Shown here one piece after another: positions 7,870 to 16,445 of a DNA stretch of 64,000 bases. The notes under the pieces are model-generated. The model worked only from the letters and a program-made list of their open reading frames with translations, was not told where the DNA came from and did no database searches. Location of the stretch: contig CALKJZ010000002.1 in the NCBI GenBank assembly GCA_937995515.1, positions 62,001 through 126,000 of the forward strand, given 5' to 3'. Positions within the stretch are counted from its first letter, which is position 1, and each line of letters starts with the position of its first letter. Both the position numbers and the translations under genes were made by a program. This DNA is from an uncultured Sphingomonadaceae bacterium. Lineage in GTDB: Bacteria > Pseudomonadota > Alphaproteobacteria > Sphingomonadales > Sphingomonadaceae.

Positions 7870-9099
7870 ATGTCCGTGCGCCTGTCCCTGCTCCTTGCCG
7901 GCCTTGCCGCCGTCGGTGCGGCCGCTGCCTCCGCCCAGGGCGCAGCCGGTGTCACAACCAGCGCCGTCGGGCCTATCCTTGTCCATGCCGAGGGCGAGGC
8001 CGCGCCCGGCCGGCCGCTCTTGCCCGACACGCCAGTGCGCATCGCCTCCGTGTCCAAGGTCGTGGTTGCGCTTGCCGTCCACCGCCTTGCCGAGCAGGGC
8101 AGGCTCGCGCTCGACGATCCGGTCGCCCGCCATCTTGGCTGGCCGCTCAGCCATCCCGCGCATCCGGCAACGCCGATCACCATCCGCCACCTTCTGATGC
8201 ACCGCTCCGGCCTTTCGGATGCTGGCGGCTACATCTTCCCGCTCGGCACCCGCCCCCGCGATTCGCTGTCGGCAAGGAGCTTCGGGCCGCATCCTCCGGG
8301 CGCCGCGTTCGACTATGCAAACCTTGGCTTTGTGATCCTCGGCGAGATGATCGAGGCGGTCACCGGCGAGCGGTTCGATGTTGCAGTCGAGCGGCTGGTG
8401 TTCGCGCCGCTGGGGGTCTCTGCCTGCTTCAACTGGTCGCGCTGCCCCGAGGGACTTGCCGAGCGCGGTGCGCCGCTGTGGCGCAAGGCTCCCTCGAGCG
8501 AGGGGCCCTGGGACCCGCACGGCCCGTGGATCGTGCAGATCGATGCCGATGGCGAGCGCCCTCGTGGCGGCTGCCCGGTGCTGCTTGCCGAGGGAGTCTC
8601 GTGCGCGGCGCTCGCGGATTATGTCCCCGGCACGAATGGCGGGCTGTTCGCGCCCCAGGGCGGCCTGCGGATTTCGGTTGAAGAGCTTGCACGGCTCGCG
8701 CGCGTGCTGCTGAAGAACGACGGCAGCTTTCTTGCGCCTTCCACCATCGACAGCCTGTTCGATGCCCGGCCGGCCGGGCGCATGGGCACGGGCGAGGAGA
8801 GCGACCCGGCCTTCATGCAGTTCTGGTCGGCCGGCGGGCTGCAGTGCCTCTCCGGCACCGGCGCGCCGGGCGGCGACCAGCCGCTGAGCCCGACCCCCTC
8901 GGACTGGTGCGGTCACGCCGGCGATGCCTGGGGCCTGCGCTCGGGCCTCTGGATCGATCGCGCGGCAGGGCGTGCCTATGCCTATGCCATCACCGGCACT
9001 GCGGCCGACCCGAAGACGACCCCCGGCAATGTCAGCCGATTCCACCCCGAGGAGGAGCGAATCCTGCGCCTGCTTGTGGAGCCGGCCCCGCAGGACTAG
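7870..9099 (+). CDS. serine hydrolase of the beta-lactamase class C/DD-peptidase family
   Basis: 409 residues with a signal peptide (MSVRLSLLLAGLAAVGAAAASAQG). The catalytic triad motifs are complete: SVSK (SxxK, nucleophile, near residue 60), FDYANLG (YxN, near residue 147) and WCGHAGDAWG (in place of KTG, near residue 345). Such proteins are periplasmic or secreted beta-lactamases, D-alanyl-D-alanine peptidases or esterases; sequence motifs alone do not separate these. It is the only intact gene between the broken PEP-CTERM gene and the IS remnant and starts 7 bp after the last 61-bp-period repeat. No clear Shine-Dalgarno is seen. Confidence 0.8.
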   Translation: MSVRLSLLLAGLAAVGAAAASAQGAAGVTTSAVGPILVHAEGEAAPGRPLLPDTPVRIASVSKVVVALAVHRLAEQGRLALDDPVARHLGWPLSHPAHPATPITIRHLLMHRSGLSDAGGYIFPLGTRPRDSLSARSFGPHPPGAAFDYANLGFVILGEMIEAVTGERFDVAVERLVFAPLGVSACFNWSRCPEGLAERGAPLWRKAPSSEGPWDPHGPWIVQIDADGERPRGGCPVLLAEGVSCAALADYVPGTNGGLFAPQGGLRISVEELARLARVLLKNDGSFLAPSTIDSLFDARPAGRMGTGEESDPAFMQFWSAGGLQCLSGTGAPGGDQPLSPTPSDWCGHAGDAWGLRSGLWIDRAAGRAYAYAITGTAADPKTTPGNVSRFHPEEERILRLLVEPAPQD

Positions 9100-9102
9100 G
9101 CT

Positions 9103-9911
9103 CACGATCTGTTGTGGCATCCAGAAGATGATGGTGGCTGCGATGTAGATGGCGGACATGAAGGTGTGGGCGCATCGGTCGTAGCGGGTGTGGATGCGGC
9201 GCCAGTCTTTCAGTTTTCCGAACATGTTTTCGATCTTGTGGCGCTGGCGGTAGAGCACTGGGTCGTGCGGGATCTGGACCTTCCGGTTGGATTTTGACGG
9301 GATGCAGGCGACGGTTTTGTGCGCCGCGAGCGCCTGGCGGACCCCGTCGCTGTCATAGCCTTTGTCGGTGATCATCGCCTTGGCCCTGGGCAGGCTGGCG
9401 AACATCGGGGCTGCCTCCTTGCAGCCGCTCATCTGGCCTTCGCAGAGCGGCATCACCAGCGGCCGGCCCTTGCCCTGACAGACGGCGTGCAGCCTGGAGT
9501 TCAGGCCGCCTCTGGTGCGCCCGATACGTCGGGGAGCGAAGCGGAGCAGAACATGATCCGGTGGATCATGTTCCCGCCGAGCCCTTGTCGAGCAGGCCTG
9601 CAGCAGTTCTGCGTGCCTTCAAATGCGTGGCGTCGATCATCAGCGTGTCAGGCTTCCCTCCCTTGGCCGCGAGCTCGGCGGAGAGAGGCAGGAACACGCC
9701 AGGGCGGCTCCAGCGGATGACGCGGTTGGAGATCGCCTTGTGCGGCCCATACTCCGCCGGCGCATTCCGTCACCCAAGCCCATTCCGGATGATGAAGATG
9801 ATCCCCGAGATCATTGGCCGGTCATCCATCCGCGGGATGCTGTTGCGAGAGCGGAAAATCAGGCGCGATCCGGCGCGTCTGCGCCTCCGACAATAAGCGA
9901 AACGCAGCCAT
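9103..9911 (-). pseudogene. IS5-family transposase remnant, multiply frameshifted
   Basis: Pieces of one DDE transposase can be read across at least three frames from an ATG at 9911: LLSEAQTRRIAPDFPLSQQ, then RMDDRPMISGIIFIIRNGLG, then RNAPAEYGPHKAISNRVIRW to TLMIDATHLKARRTAAGLLD (first Asp), then RRIGRTRGGLNSRLHAVCQG, ITDKGYDSD (second Asp) and YRQRHKIENMFGKLKDWRRI (Glu). All three acidic residues survive, but the frame does not. A palindromic insert interrupts it at 9549-9573. The original stop is lost. I could not identify terminal inverted repeats or a target duplication, so the ends are approximate. The element is dead and old. Confidence 0.8.
9549..9573. repeat. perfect 11-bp palindrome inserted in the dead transposase
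   Basis: GAACATGATCC (9549-9559) and GGATCATGTTC (9563-9573) are perfect inverted arms around GGT. It falls between the conserved transposase segments AAGLLDKG and RRIGRTRGG, where related proteins have only a few linker residues, so about 45 bp including this hairpin appears to be an insertion. AT-rich arms stand out from the surrounding GC-rich DNA. It resembles a small REP-like mobile repeat. Confidence 0.55.
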
Positions 9912-10010
9912 GCCGGCACCTGCCGATGCCGCAGGGGATCGGAGGCCTGCCGGCTTGGGAATCCCACTCACGGGTCCTGAGCCTCGCCTTCATGTGGGCA
10001 GCAAGGGGGG

Positions 10011-11312
10011 ATGATGCCGCGTATCTGGTGGCTGGCGCTCGCCGCACGTGCAACGGGCGTTGCCGTTGAGCCCGCCCCGCCCACCTCGGCCACCGCGGCG
10101 GCAATCGATCCCGTTGCCATGGGCTGGATGCAGGGCACGCCGCCGCCTGCCGAGCGCACCATCCGCGTTGCCGATGGCAGCCACTATGTCTTCCCGCAAT
10201 GGCGCTGGTCGTTCTCGAACTGGCAGCAGCTGTGTCCGGGCACGCCCATCCGCACGTCGGGCACGCCAAGCGCGCCTGCCCGTGCCCTTCGCCGCGATCT
10301 TGATTCCCGTCAGCTTCACGCCCATGGGCGGCGCTGGGCCGATGACCTGGCGTCAGGCATCCGACGCCATATTCATGGACGGCGTCATCGTGCTCCATCG
10401 CGGGCGCGTCGTCTGTGAACGCTCTGCCCCCATCCTTGGGCGGAGGGCTGGCACATCGCCTGGTCCGTCACCAAGCGCTTCATCGGACGGCTTGCCGAGG
10501 CGCTGATCGCCGAGGGCCTCCTCGACGAGACACAGACGGTGGCTTCCCGCGTGCCTGAACTTGCCCGCGCCGGCCATGGCGATGCCACCGTGCGCCAGCT
10601 GCTCGACATGCGCACCGGCGTGGCCTTTTCCGAGATCTGTGGCGACCCGCAGATCGCCATCAGCCGCCATGCGATGGCGGGCGGCCTGGTCGTGCCGCCG
10701 CCGGGTGTCGCGGTGCCGCGGCCTTTCTCGCCTTCCCTCAGACGCTCGGCAAGGCCGGGCCGCACGGCGGGCCGATGGTCTGTCGCACCGCCGATGCCGA
10801 TGCCCTGGCCCCCGTGATCGCGCGCGCCACGCAAAGGCCCGTGGCCGCGCTCCCCGGGGAGCGGTTCTGGGAACCGATGGGCATGGCCAACGAAGCCTTC
10901 CTGGTGGTCGACCCTGTCGGCACCCCCTTCTTCGGCTGCGGGCTCGCCCGCGCGCTCGCCGATCTCGCCCGCCCCGGCGAAATGGTCATGCATGGCGGCA
11001 CGTGGAACGGGCGGCGCATCGTGCCCGAGGCGGCGATTGCCCGGATCCGCGCCGGCGGAGACCGCGCCGCCTTCCCGGCCTCCTTCGCCACGCTGCCCGG
11101 CTGGTCCAGCCGCTCGCGATGGTGGGTGGGCCAAGACCCCAACGGCACCGTCATGGCCCGGGCGTGCACGGCCGGCACCTGAGGATCGATTTGGGGGCCG
11201 ACGTGGGGATGCCCGCTTCGGACGCCATCCCGCGGCCGGCAATGCCGCCTTCGCTCCGATCTCGCGTCCGGCCTGCCGGGCTGTGGCCGTTCGCCTTGCA
11301 CGCCGGCGCTGA
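10011..11312 (+). pseudogene. degraded NylB-like serine hydrolase (6-aminohexanoate-oligomer hydrolase/beta-lactamase family)
   Basis: A single ancestral protein can be followed through three frames: DPVAMGWMQGTPPPAERTIR and FPQWRWSFSNW near the start, FTPMGGAGPMTW and DGVIVLHRGRVVCER, then WHIAWSVTKRFIG (SxxK, Ser nucleophile) with GDATVRQLLDMRTGVAFSE, then ADADALAPVIARAT, GTPFFGCGLARALADLA, FATLPGWSSRSRWW, and a last piece HPAAGNAAFAPISRPA. At least four frameshifts separate them, and the tyrosine expected before ALAPVIARAT is replaced (CRTAD). Intact relatives run about 420 residues. ATG 10011 follows AAGGGGGG. It lies about 100 bp beyond the IS remnant. Confidence 0.75.
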
Positions 11313-11488
11313 AGGCGCGGCGCAGGCGGCCTTCCAGTCTGGCATGGTGCATCCGGTCGTGGCGGCGGGTGGGAACAGGCGCCGAGCCTCCGCCTGAGAC
11401 GGATCTGCCCCGGCCGTGCCGCACCGGGCCGGGCGTTGCCCCACGCAGGCGCGTACCCGGGCGGCTGGCCGCGCGCCTGTCCCTCCTG

Positions 11489-11992
11489 TCAGCTTTCGTC
11501 CGGGGGCCGACGGCCTGCAGCCGCTGCCCAGGCCGCGCGCAGGGCGGCAAGCGCGGTCGCCTCGGCCCCCGGCGCCTCGCTCTCGCGCGGGCCGCCGATC
11601 GCCAGCCGCCCGCCCGCCGCCAGCAGCGCCCGAAGCCTCGCCACGGCATCGGGCAAATCGAGCGCCACGTCGGTCAGCGGCCGGCCGAGCATCCGCGCCT
11701 CGCGCTCCCCAACCGCAGTGCCGGGCGAGCGCCCCCGGTCGCGGCTGCTGGGCCACAACGTCACCACATGCTCCGCCATCGCCACGTTCCGCCGCGTGCG
11801 CTCCGCCGGGTCTCGGCTCTGCGTCTCGCGCAGGGCAGGGTAGAGCCCGCAAACGCCCGGCGGCTCGGGGCAGTCCTCGGCCCAGCCGCCCGCCGGGCAC
11901 CAGCCGGCATAGGGCAGCCCTGCCTCGACGGCGAAGGCGAGCACCGCCCGGTCGACCCCGGACTGGCCGCCCGAAATGAGGAGCAGGCCCAA
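11489..11992 (-). CDS. YpsA/SLOG-related putative molybdenum carrier-type protein
   Basis: 167 residues. The N-terminus LLLISGGQSGVDRAVLAFAV and the following GLPYAGWCPAGGWAED match the cpYpsA group of the SLOG (Rossmann-like) superfamily, first described from a cobalamin/molybdenum-cofactor carrier fold; SLOG proteins bind nucleotides or their derivatives. No catalytic assignment is safe. The start lies 15 bp after the stop of amn, so both are probably co-transcribed. An alanine-rich tail (TALAALRAAWAAAAGR) makes it slightly longer than usual. Confidence 0.65.
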   Translation of the reverse strand: MGLLLISGGQSGVDRAVLAFAVEAGLPYAGWCPAGGWAEDCPEPPGVCGLYPALRETQSRDPAERTRRNVAMAEHVVTLWPSSRDRGRSPGTAVGEREARMLGRPLTDVALDLPDAVARLRALLAAGGRLAIGGPRESEAPGAEATALAALRAAWAAAAGRRPPDES

Positions 11993-12007
11993 GGCGCTTC
12001 CCGGGCG

Positions 12008-13474
12008 TCAGCGGAACGGCGGCTCGTCGAAGGCGCGCAGCTTGCGCGAGTGCAGCCGGTGCCCCTCGCGCCGCATCCGCTCGATGGCAAGGATCCCAAT
12101 CTGCAGATGCTCGGAGATCGCCCCCTCGTAGAAGCGGTTGGCCTGGCCGGGCAGCTTGATCTCGCCGTGCAGCGGCTTGTCGGACACGCACAGCAGCGTG
12201 CCGTAGGGCACGCGGAAGCGATAGCCCTGCGCGGCGATGGTGGCCGACTCCATGTCGACCGCCACCGCGCGGGACTGGTTGAAGCGCCGCGCCGAAAGCC
12301 CGTAGCGCAGCTCCCAGTTTCGGTCGTCGGTTGTCACCACCGTGCCGGTGCGCAGCCGCGGCTTCAGCTCCTCCGGCGCAAGTCCGGTCGCCTCCAGCGC
12401 CGCCTGCTGCAGCGCCACCTGCACCTCGGCGATCGGCGGGATGGGGATTTCCGGCGGCAGCACGTCGTCGAGCACATGGTCATCGCGCAGATAGGCATGG
12501 GCCAGCACATAGTCGCCGATGGTCTGCGAGGGACGCAGCCCGCCGCAGTGGCCGATCATCAGCCACGCCGCCGGCCGCAGCACCGCAAGATGGTCGGTGA
12601 TGGTCTTGGCGTTGGATGGCCCCACCCCGATGTTGACAAGGCTGATCCCCTGCCCGTCGGCGGTCATCAGGTGCCACGCCGGCATCTGGTGGCGCCGCCA
12701 GCTGCCATTGCCCTGGGCGGCCGCGGGAGAGGCGCTTGCGGCATCGAGCTGGATGCCGCCCGGGCACGACAGGGCGGCAAAGCGCGTGCCCGCCCGCTGC
12801 AGCTCGCCGCAGGCCCAGGCGACAAACTCGTCGACATAGCGGTGATAGTTGGTGAACAGCACGAACGGCTGCACGTGGGCGGCCGGCGTGCCCGTGTAAT
12901 GTTTCAGCCGCGCCAGCGAAAAATCGGTGCGCGGCGCGTCGAACAGCGCCAGCGGCCGCGGCTCGTCGGGCAGATGGTGCCACAGGCCATCGGCAAGCTC
13001 GTCGCCGATGTGGCGCAGTTCGGTCGTCGGGAAGTGCCGGGCGAGCACGCGGGCCTCGGCGCTGTCGAGCAAAAGGTCTGCCGACCCTTCGAGCACATAG
13101 GGGTAGGGGATCTCAACCCCGCTGTCCGCCACCTCGAACCGGGCGCCATAGTCGCGGATGAGGAGGCTGATCTGGTCCACGAGCCAGGCCCGGAACAGGT
13201 CCGGCTGGGTAATGCTCACGGCATAGGTGCCAGGGGTCACCAGCCGCGCATAGGCGCGCGAGATGCGCGGCAGGTCCTCGGCCGGGGCCCATTCGAGGCG
13301 AAGCTCCGGGTAGGTGAAGGCGCCAGCGGCGCGTGCGCCCGCATCGGGCGGGGTGCCGTCGGCAAGAAAGGCGCGCAGCGCCGCGCGCAGCCGCGAGACG
13401 GCAGCCGCATAGCGGCGGGCAAGATCGTCGACGAGCGCGTGCGCCTGCGCCTGTGCGGTGGCGGGGATGTTCAT
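12008..13474 (-). CDS. amn: AMP nucleosidase
   Basis: 488 residues, close to the 484 of the Escherichia coli enzyme, which splits AMP into adenine and ribose 5-phosphate. The N-terminal domain contains YAVSITQPDLFRAWLVDQIS and VEIPYPYVLEG; the C-terminal nucleoside-phosphorylase-like domain has IGVGPSNAKTITDHLAVL, MIGHCGGLRPSQTIGDYVLA and VAVDMESATIAAQGYRFRVP (the purine/ribose pocket with DMES). ATG 13474 (MNIPATAQAQAHALVDDLAR) is chosen because upstream sequence in frame is low-complexity. The YpsA-like gene follows. Confidence 0.93.
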   Translation of the reverse strand: MNIPATAQAQAHALVDDLARRYAAAVSRLRAALRAFLADGTPPDAGARAAGAFTYPELRLEWAPAEDLPRISRAYARLVTPGTYAVSITQPDLFRAWLVDQISLLIRDYGARFEVADSGVEIPYPYVLEGSADLLLDSAEARVLARHFPTTELRHIGDELADGLWHHLPDEPRPLALFDAPRTDFSLARLKHYTGTPAAHVQPFVLFTNYHRYVDEFVAWACGELQRAGTRFAALSCPGGIQLDAASASPAAAQGNGSWRRHQMPAWHLMTADGQGISLVNIGVGPSNAKTITDHLAVLRPAAWLMIGHCGGLRPSQTIGDYVLAHAYLRDDHVLDDVLPPEIPIPPIAEVQVALQQAALEATGLAPEELKPRLRTGTVVTTDDRNWELRYGLSARRFNQSRAVAVDMESATIAAQGYRFRVPYGTLLCVSDKPLHGEIKLPGQANRFYEGAISEHLQIGILAIERMRREGHRLHSRKLRAFDEPPFR

Positions 13475-13646
13475 CCCCGCCCTGATGCCAGCCGAATGTT
13501 GCAGCCGTAAAGGAGCCTCCGCGCAGACCGCGGGCGCCCTGCGCATCCGCCCCGCGCCATGTGGGGCCGGGCGTGCTCCCGGCTCCCGCCCCATACCTTC
13601 CGCCCCGTGCCCTCCGCTCCGCGCGGCCGTCCGGGCAGCAGGGCGG

Positions 13647-14939
13647 TCACCCCTGGCCGCGGATCCGGATGGAAAGGGCGTGGGCGGGCAGGCCCTCGGC
13701 ATCCGCCAGCGTTGCGGCCGCGGGCGCGAGGGCTGCAAACCCCGCAGGCCCGGCCTCGAGCCAGGTTGTCCGCTTCATGAAGCTGTGGACACCAAGCCCG
13801 CCGGAAAAGCGCGCGCGCCGCCCGGTGGGCAGCACATGGTTCGGGCCGCCCACATAGTCGCCGATCGCCTCGGGCGTATGATGCCCGATGAAGATCGAGC
13901 CCGCGTGGCGGATGCGCGCCATCAAGGGCGCGGGCTCTGCCACCGCGAGCTCCACATGTTCGGCTGCAAGCGCATTCGCAAGCGCCACGGCCTCGCCCGG
14001 AAGGTCGTCGACCAGGATGACCGTGCCGTGCCGATCCCAGCTTGCGCGCGCGGTAGCCCCGGTTGCCAGCTGGCCCAGCAGGCGCTCCACCCATGCCACC
14101 ACGGCATCGGCGAGCCTTGGCGAATCGGTCAGGAGGATGGCCTGTGCGTGCGGGTCGTGCTCGGCCTGCGAGAGGAGGTCGGCCGCCACCCAGTCCGCCC
14201 GTGCCGAGGCATCGGCGATCACGAGGATCTCCGACGGGCCGGCCACCATGTCGATGCCCGCCACGCCGAAGATCTGCCGCTTTGCCTCGGCCACCCATGC
14301 GTTGCCAGGCCCCACGATCATGTCGCAGCGCGGGATGGGCGGGGTGCCGAACGCCATGGCGGCAACCGCCTGGGCACCGCCGATGCGGAACATGCGTGCA
14401 ACGCCGGCCAGCTCGGCGGCGAGCATGACGGCCGGGGCAAGCATGCCGCCCGGGGTCGGCACGCACACCACCAGCTCGTCCACCCCGGCGACGCTTGCAG
14501 GAATCGCGTTCATCAGCAGCGACGAGGGGTAGGCCGCGCGCCCGCCGGGCACGTAGAGGCCGGCGCGCTGAACCGGGGTCCAGCGCCAGCCGGCGCGCAC
14601 GCCGGTTTCGTCTTCATGGCTGCCGTCCGCCGGCCGCTGTGCCGCGTGGAACGCACGGATCCGGCTGGCGGCAAGCTCGAGCGCCGCGCGCGTGGCCGAG
14701 GGCACCTCGGCCACGGCGCGCGCCCGCTCGTCCTCGCTGATCTCCACATCGTCTTGCGAAACCGCAATCCCGTCGAAGCGCCGGGTGAGCCGGGCCACGG
14801 CAGCAAACCCTTCGGCGCGAACCGCAGCGAGGATCCCGGCCACATCCGCCGACACGTCGGCGTCGCCCTCGCGCGTGTCGGCCACGAGCGCCTCGAAGGC
14901 CTGCGCAAAGCCGGGATCGCGGGTGGAAAGGCGCCGCAT
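13647..14939 (-). CDS. hisD: histidinol dehydrogenase
   Basis: 430 residues, the usual size. Motifs: GLYVPGGRAAYPSSLLMNAI, FRIGGAQAVAAMAFG, CDMIVGPGNAWVAEAKR, VAGPSEILVIAD, SQAEHDPHAQAIL (catalytic Glu-His and zinc ligand) and GPNHVLPTGRRARFSGGLGV with the zinc-ligand histidine. It catalyses the last two steps of histidine synthesis (histidinol to histidine, two NAD+). Its ATG overlaps the hisG stop by one base (TGATG), so translation is coupled. SGGLGVHSFMKRTTW is a mild departure from the common SSGLxxxDFxKR. Confidence 0.96.
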   Translation of the reverse strand: MRRLSTRDPGFAQAFEALVADTREGDADVSADVAGILAAVRAEGFAAVARLTRRFDGIAVSQDDVEISEDERARAVAEVPSATRAALELAASRIRAFHAAQRPADGSHEDETGVRAGWRWTPVQRAGLYVPGGRAAYPSSLLMNAIPASVAGVDELVVCVPTPGGMLAPAVMLAAELAGVARMFRIGGAQAVAAMAFGTPPIPRCDMIVGPGNAWVAEAKRQIFGVAGIDMVAGPSEILVIADASARADWVAADLLSQAEHDPHAQAILLTDSPRLADAVVAWVERLLGQLATGATARASWDRHGTVILVDDLPGEAVALANALAAEHVELAVAEPAPLMARIRHAGSIFIGHHTPEAIGDYVGGPNHVLPTGRRARFSGGLGVHSFMKRTTWLEAGPAGFAALAPAAATLADAEGLPAHALSIRIRGQG

Positions 14940-15637
14940 CAGGGCGCCCCGGCCCGGCTGTTGGCAATCGCGCGGAAGCCGCCCACGATTTCGGCCACGC
15001 GGGGATCGGTCTTGAAGGCGGCCCGGTTGACCACCAGCCGCGAGGTGACCTCGAGGATCGTCTCCCGTTCGGCAAGCCCGTTTGCCGCAAGCGTCTGCCC
15101 GGTCGAGACGAGGTCCACGATCAGCGGCGCAAGCCCGAGCGCCGGGGCAAGCTCGATCGCGCCATTGAGCTTCACGCAATCGGCCTGGATGCCGCGGCGG
15201 GCGAAATGGCTGGCGGCAAGCGAGGGGTATTTGGTGGCAACCCGCACATGGCTTGCGCGCGAAAGGTCGAGGTCGAGCGACTCGGGAGCTGCAACCGAAA
15301 GCCTGCAGCAGCCGATGCCGAGATCGACGGGTGCATAAAGCTCACTATAGCCAAACTCGGCCACCACATCATTTCCCACGATTCCCAGCTGGGCGCCGCC
15401 AAAGGCAACGAAGGTTGCAACATCGAAGGCGCGCACCCGCACGAAGGCGAGATCGGGCCGGCTGCTCGCGAACATCAGCGCGCGGTTGTCCTCGTCGGCG
15501 AGCGCCGGCTCGGGCACGATGCCCGCAGCTTCGAGCAGCGGCAGGGCCTCGCGCAGGATCCGCCCCTTGGGCAGGGCGAAGGCCATGGCGCCCGGCGCCA
15601 TGGCCGGAAGAGCCGCAAAAGAGATGGAAGACGCCAT
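14939..15637 (-). CDS. hisG: ATP phosphoribosyltransferase, short form
   Basis: About 233 residues from ATG 15637; ATGs at 15601 and 15586 ([18 protein letters not shown]) are also possible and no Shine-Dalgarno decides. Motifs: [21 protein letters not shown], and [15 protein letters not shown] (PRPP loop). It commits ATP and PRPP to histidine synthesis. The absence of the C-terminal regulatory domain marks the short form, which in known cases works with the HisZ regulatory subunit; hisZ is not in the window. Confidence 0.92.
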   Translation of the reverse strand: MASSISFAALPAMAPGAMAFALPKGRILREALPLLEAAGIVPEPALADEDNRALMFASSRPDLAFVRVRAFDVATFVAFGGAQLGIVGNDVVAEFGYSELYAPVDLGIGCCRLSVAAPESLDLDLSRASHVRVATKYPSLAASHFARRGIQADCVKLNGAIELAPALGLAPLIVDLVSTGQTLAANGLAERETILEVTSRLVVNRAAFKTDPRVAEIVGGFRAIANSRAGAP

Positions 15638-15704
15638 GGCGGCGGGCTTTGCCCGCTGCGGCCCGGCTGCGCAATCGCGGCGACACCGCTCCTTGCCGCC
15701 GGTC

Positions 15705-15733
15705 TTGTGAAACGCGCACCGCGCGCCTATACA
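15705..15733 (+). promoter_or_regulatory. predicted sigma-70-type promoter of the rimP-nusA-infB operon
   Basis: TTGTGA (15705-15710), a 17-bp spacer and TATACA (15728-15733) make a good housekeeping promoter in a GC-rich spacer. The expected transcription start is near 15740, leaving about 90 bases of leader before rimP. hisG is divergent, so its promoter must overlap on the other strand. Confidence 0.55.
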
Positions 15734-15830
15734 TTCGTCATTCCCGACAGTCTCCGGTCTGAAAGGAACCTGCGGCTCGGCGCCGCGGGGACGCAGGCAG
15801 GTTGGCATGTTCTCGCGTTGCAGGAGCGTC

Positions 15831-16445
15831 ATGGCGGACGAATCGCGACTGTCCGAGCTGATCGAACCCGAGGTCGAGGCCGCGGGCTTTGCGCTCGTGC
15901 GGGTGCGGATGACCGGGGCCGACTGCGCGACGCTTCAGGTCATGGCCGAGGATCCGGCAACCGGCCAGATGACGATCGACCAGTGCGCGCGGCTGTCGCG
16001 GCGCCTGTCGGCGCTGCTCGACGCGGCGGACCCGATCCCCCACGCCTACACGCTCGAGGTTTCCTCGCCGGGGATCGACCGGCCCCTCACACGCCCGGCC
16101 GATTTCGACCGGTTCCGCCCGCATGTGGCGCGCGTGGAACTGGCCGAGGCGACTGTCTTCGAGGGGGCTCCGCGCCGGCGCTTCCAGGGTGCGCTCGACG
16201 GCAGCGAGGGCGAGACGGTGTGCCTGCGTCTCGAGGATGGGCGGAGAGTCTGCCTGCCCTGGCAGGATGTGCGGTCGGCCAAGCTCCTGCTCACGGATGC
16301 GCTCCTGCGCGCGAGCCCGGTGCTCGACCCGGCGGGCGCCGACGTGATCGAGGAAGACGAGGGCGATGGCCCGGCCGGGCCAAGCCTTGCCGGGGATGCG
16401 GAGATGGCCGAACAGATGCCGGGACAGCCAGGCGGAGACCAATGA
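15831..16445 (+). CDS. rimP: ribosome maturation factor RimP
   Basis: 204 residues. The family pattern is clear: [18 protein letters not shown] at the N-terminus, [17 protein letters not shown], and [20 protein letters not shown]; an acidic tail follows. RimP assists 30S subunit assembly. ATG 15831 follows CAGGAGCGTC (good Shine-Dalgarno), which decides against the in-frame ATG at 15807. The stop overlaps the nusA start (ATGA). Confidence 0.94.
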   Translation: MADESRLSELIEPEVEAAGFALVRVRMTGADCATLQVMAEDPATGQMTIDQCARLSRRLSALLDAADPIPHAYTLEVSSPGIDRPLTRPADFDRFRPHVARVELAEATVFEGAPRRRFQGALDGSEGETVCLRLEDGRRVCLPWQDVRSAKLLLTDALLRASPVLDPAGADVIEEDEGDGPAGPSLAGDAEMAEQMPGQPGGDQ

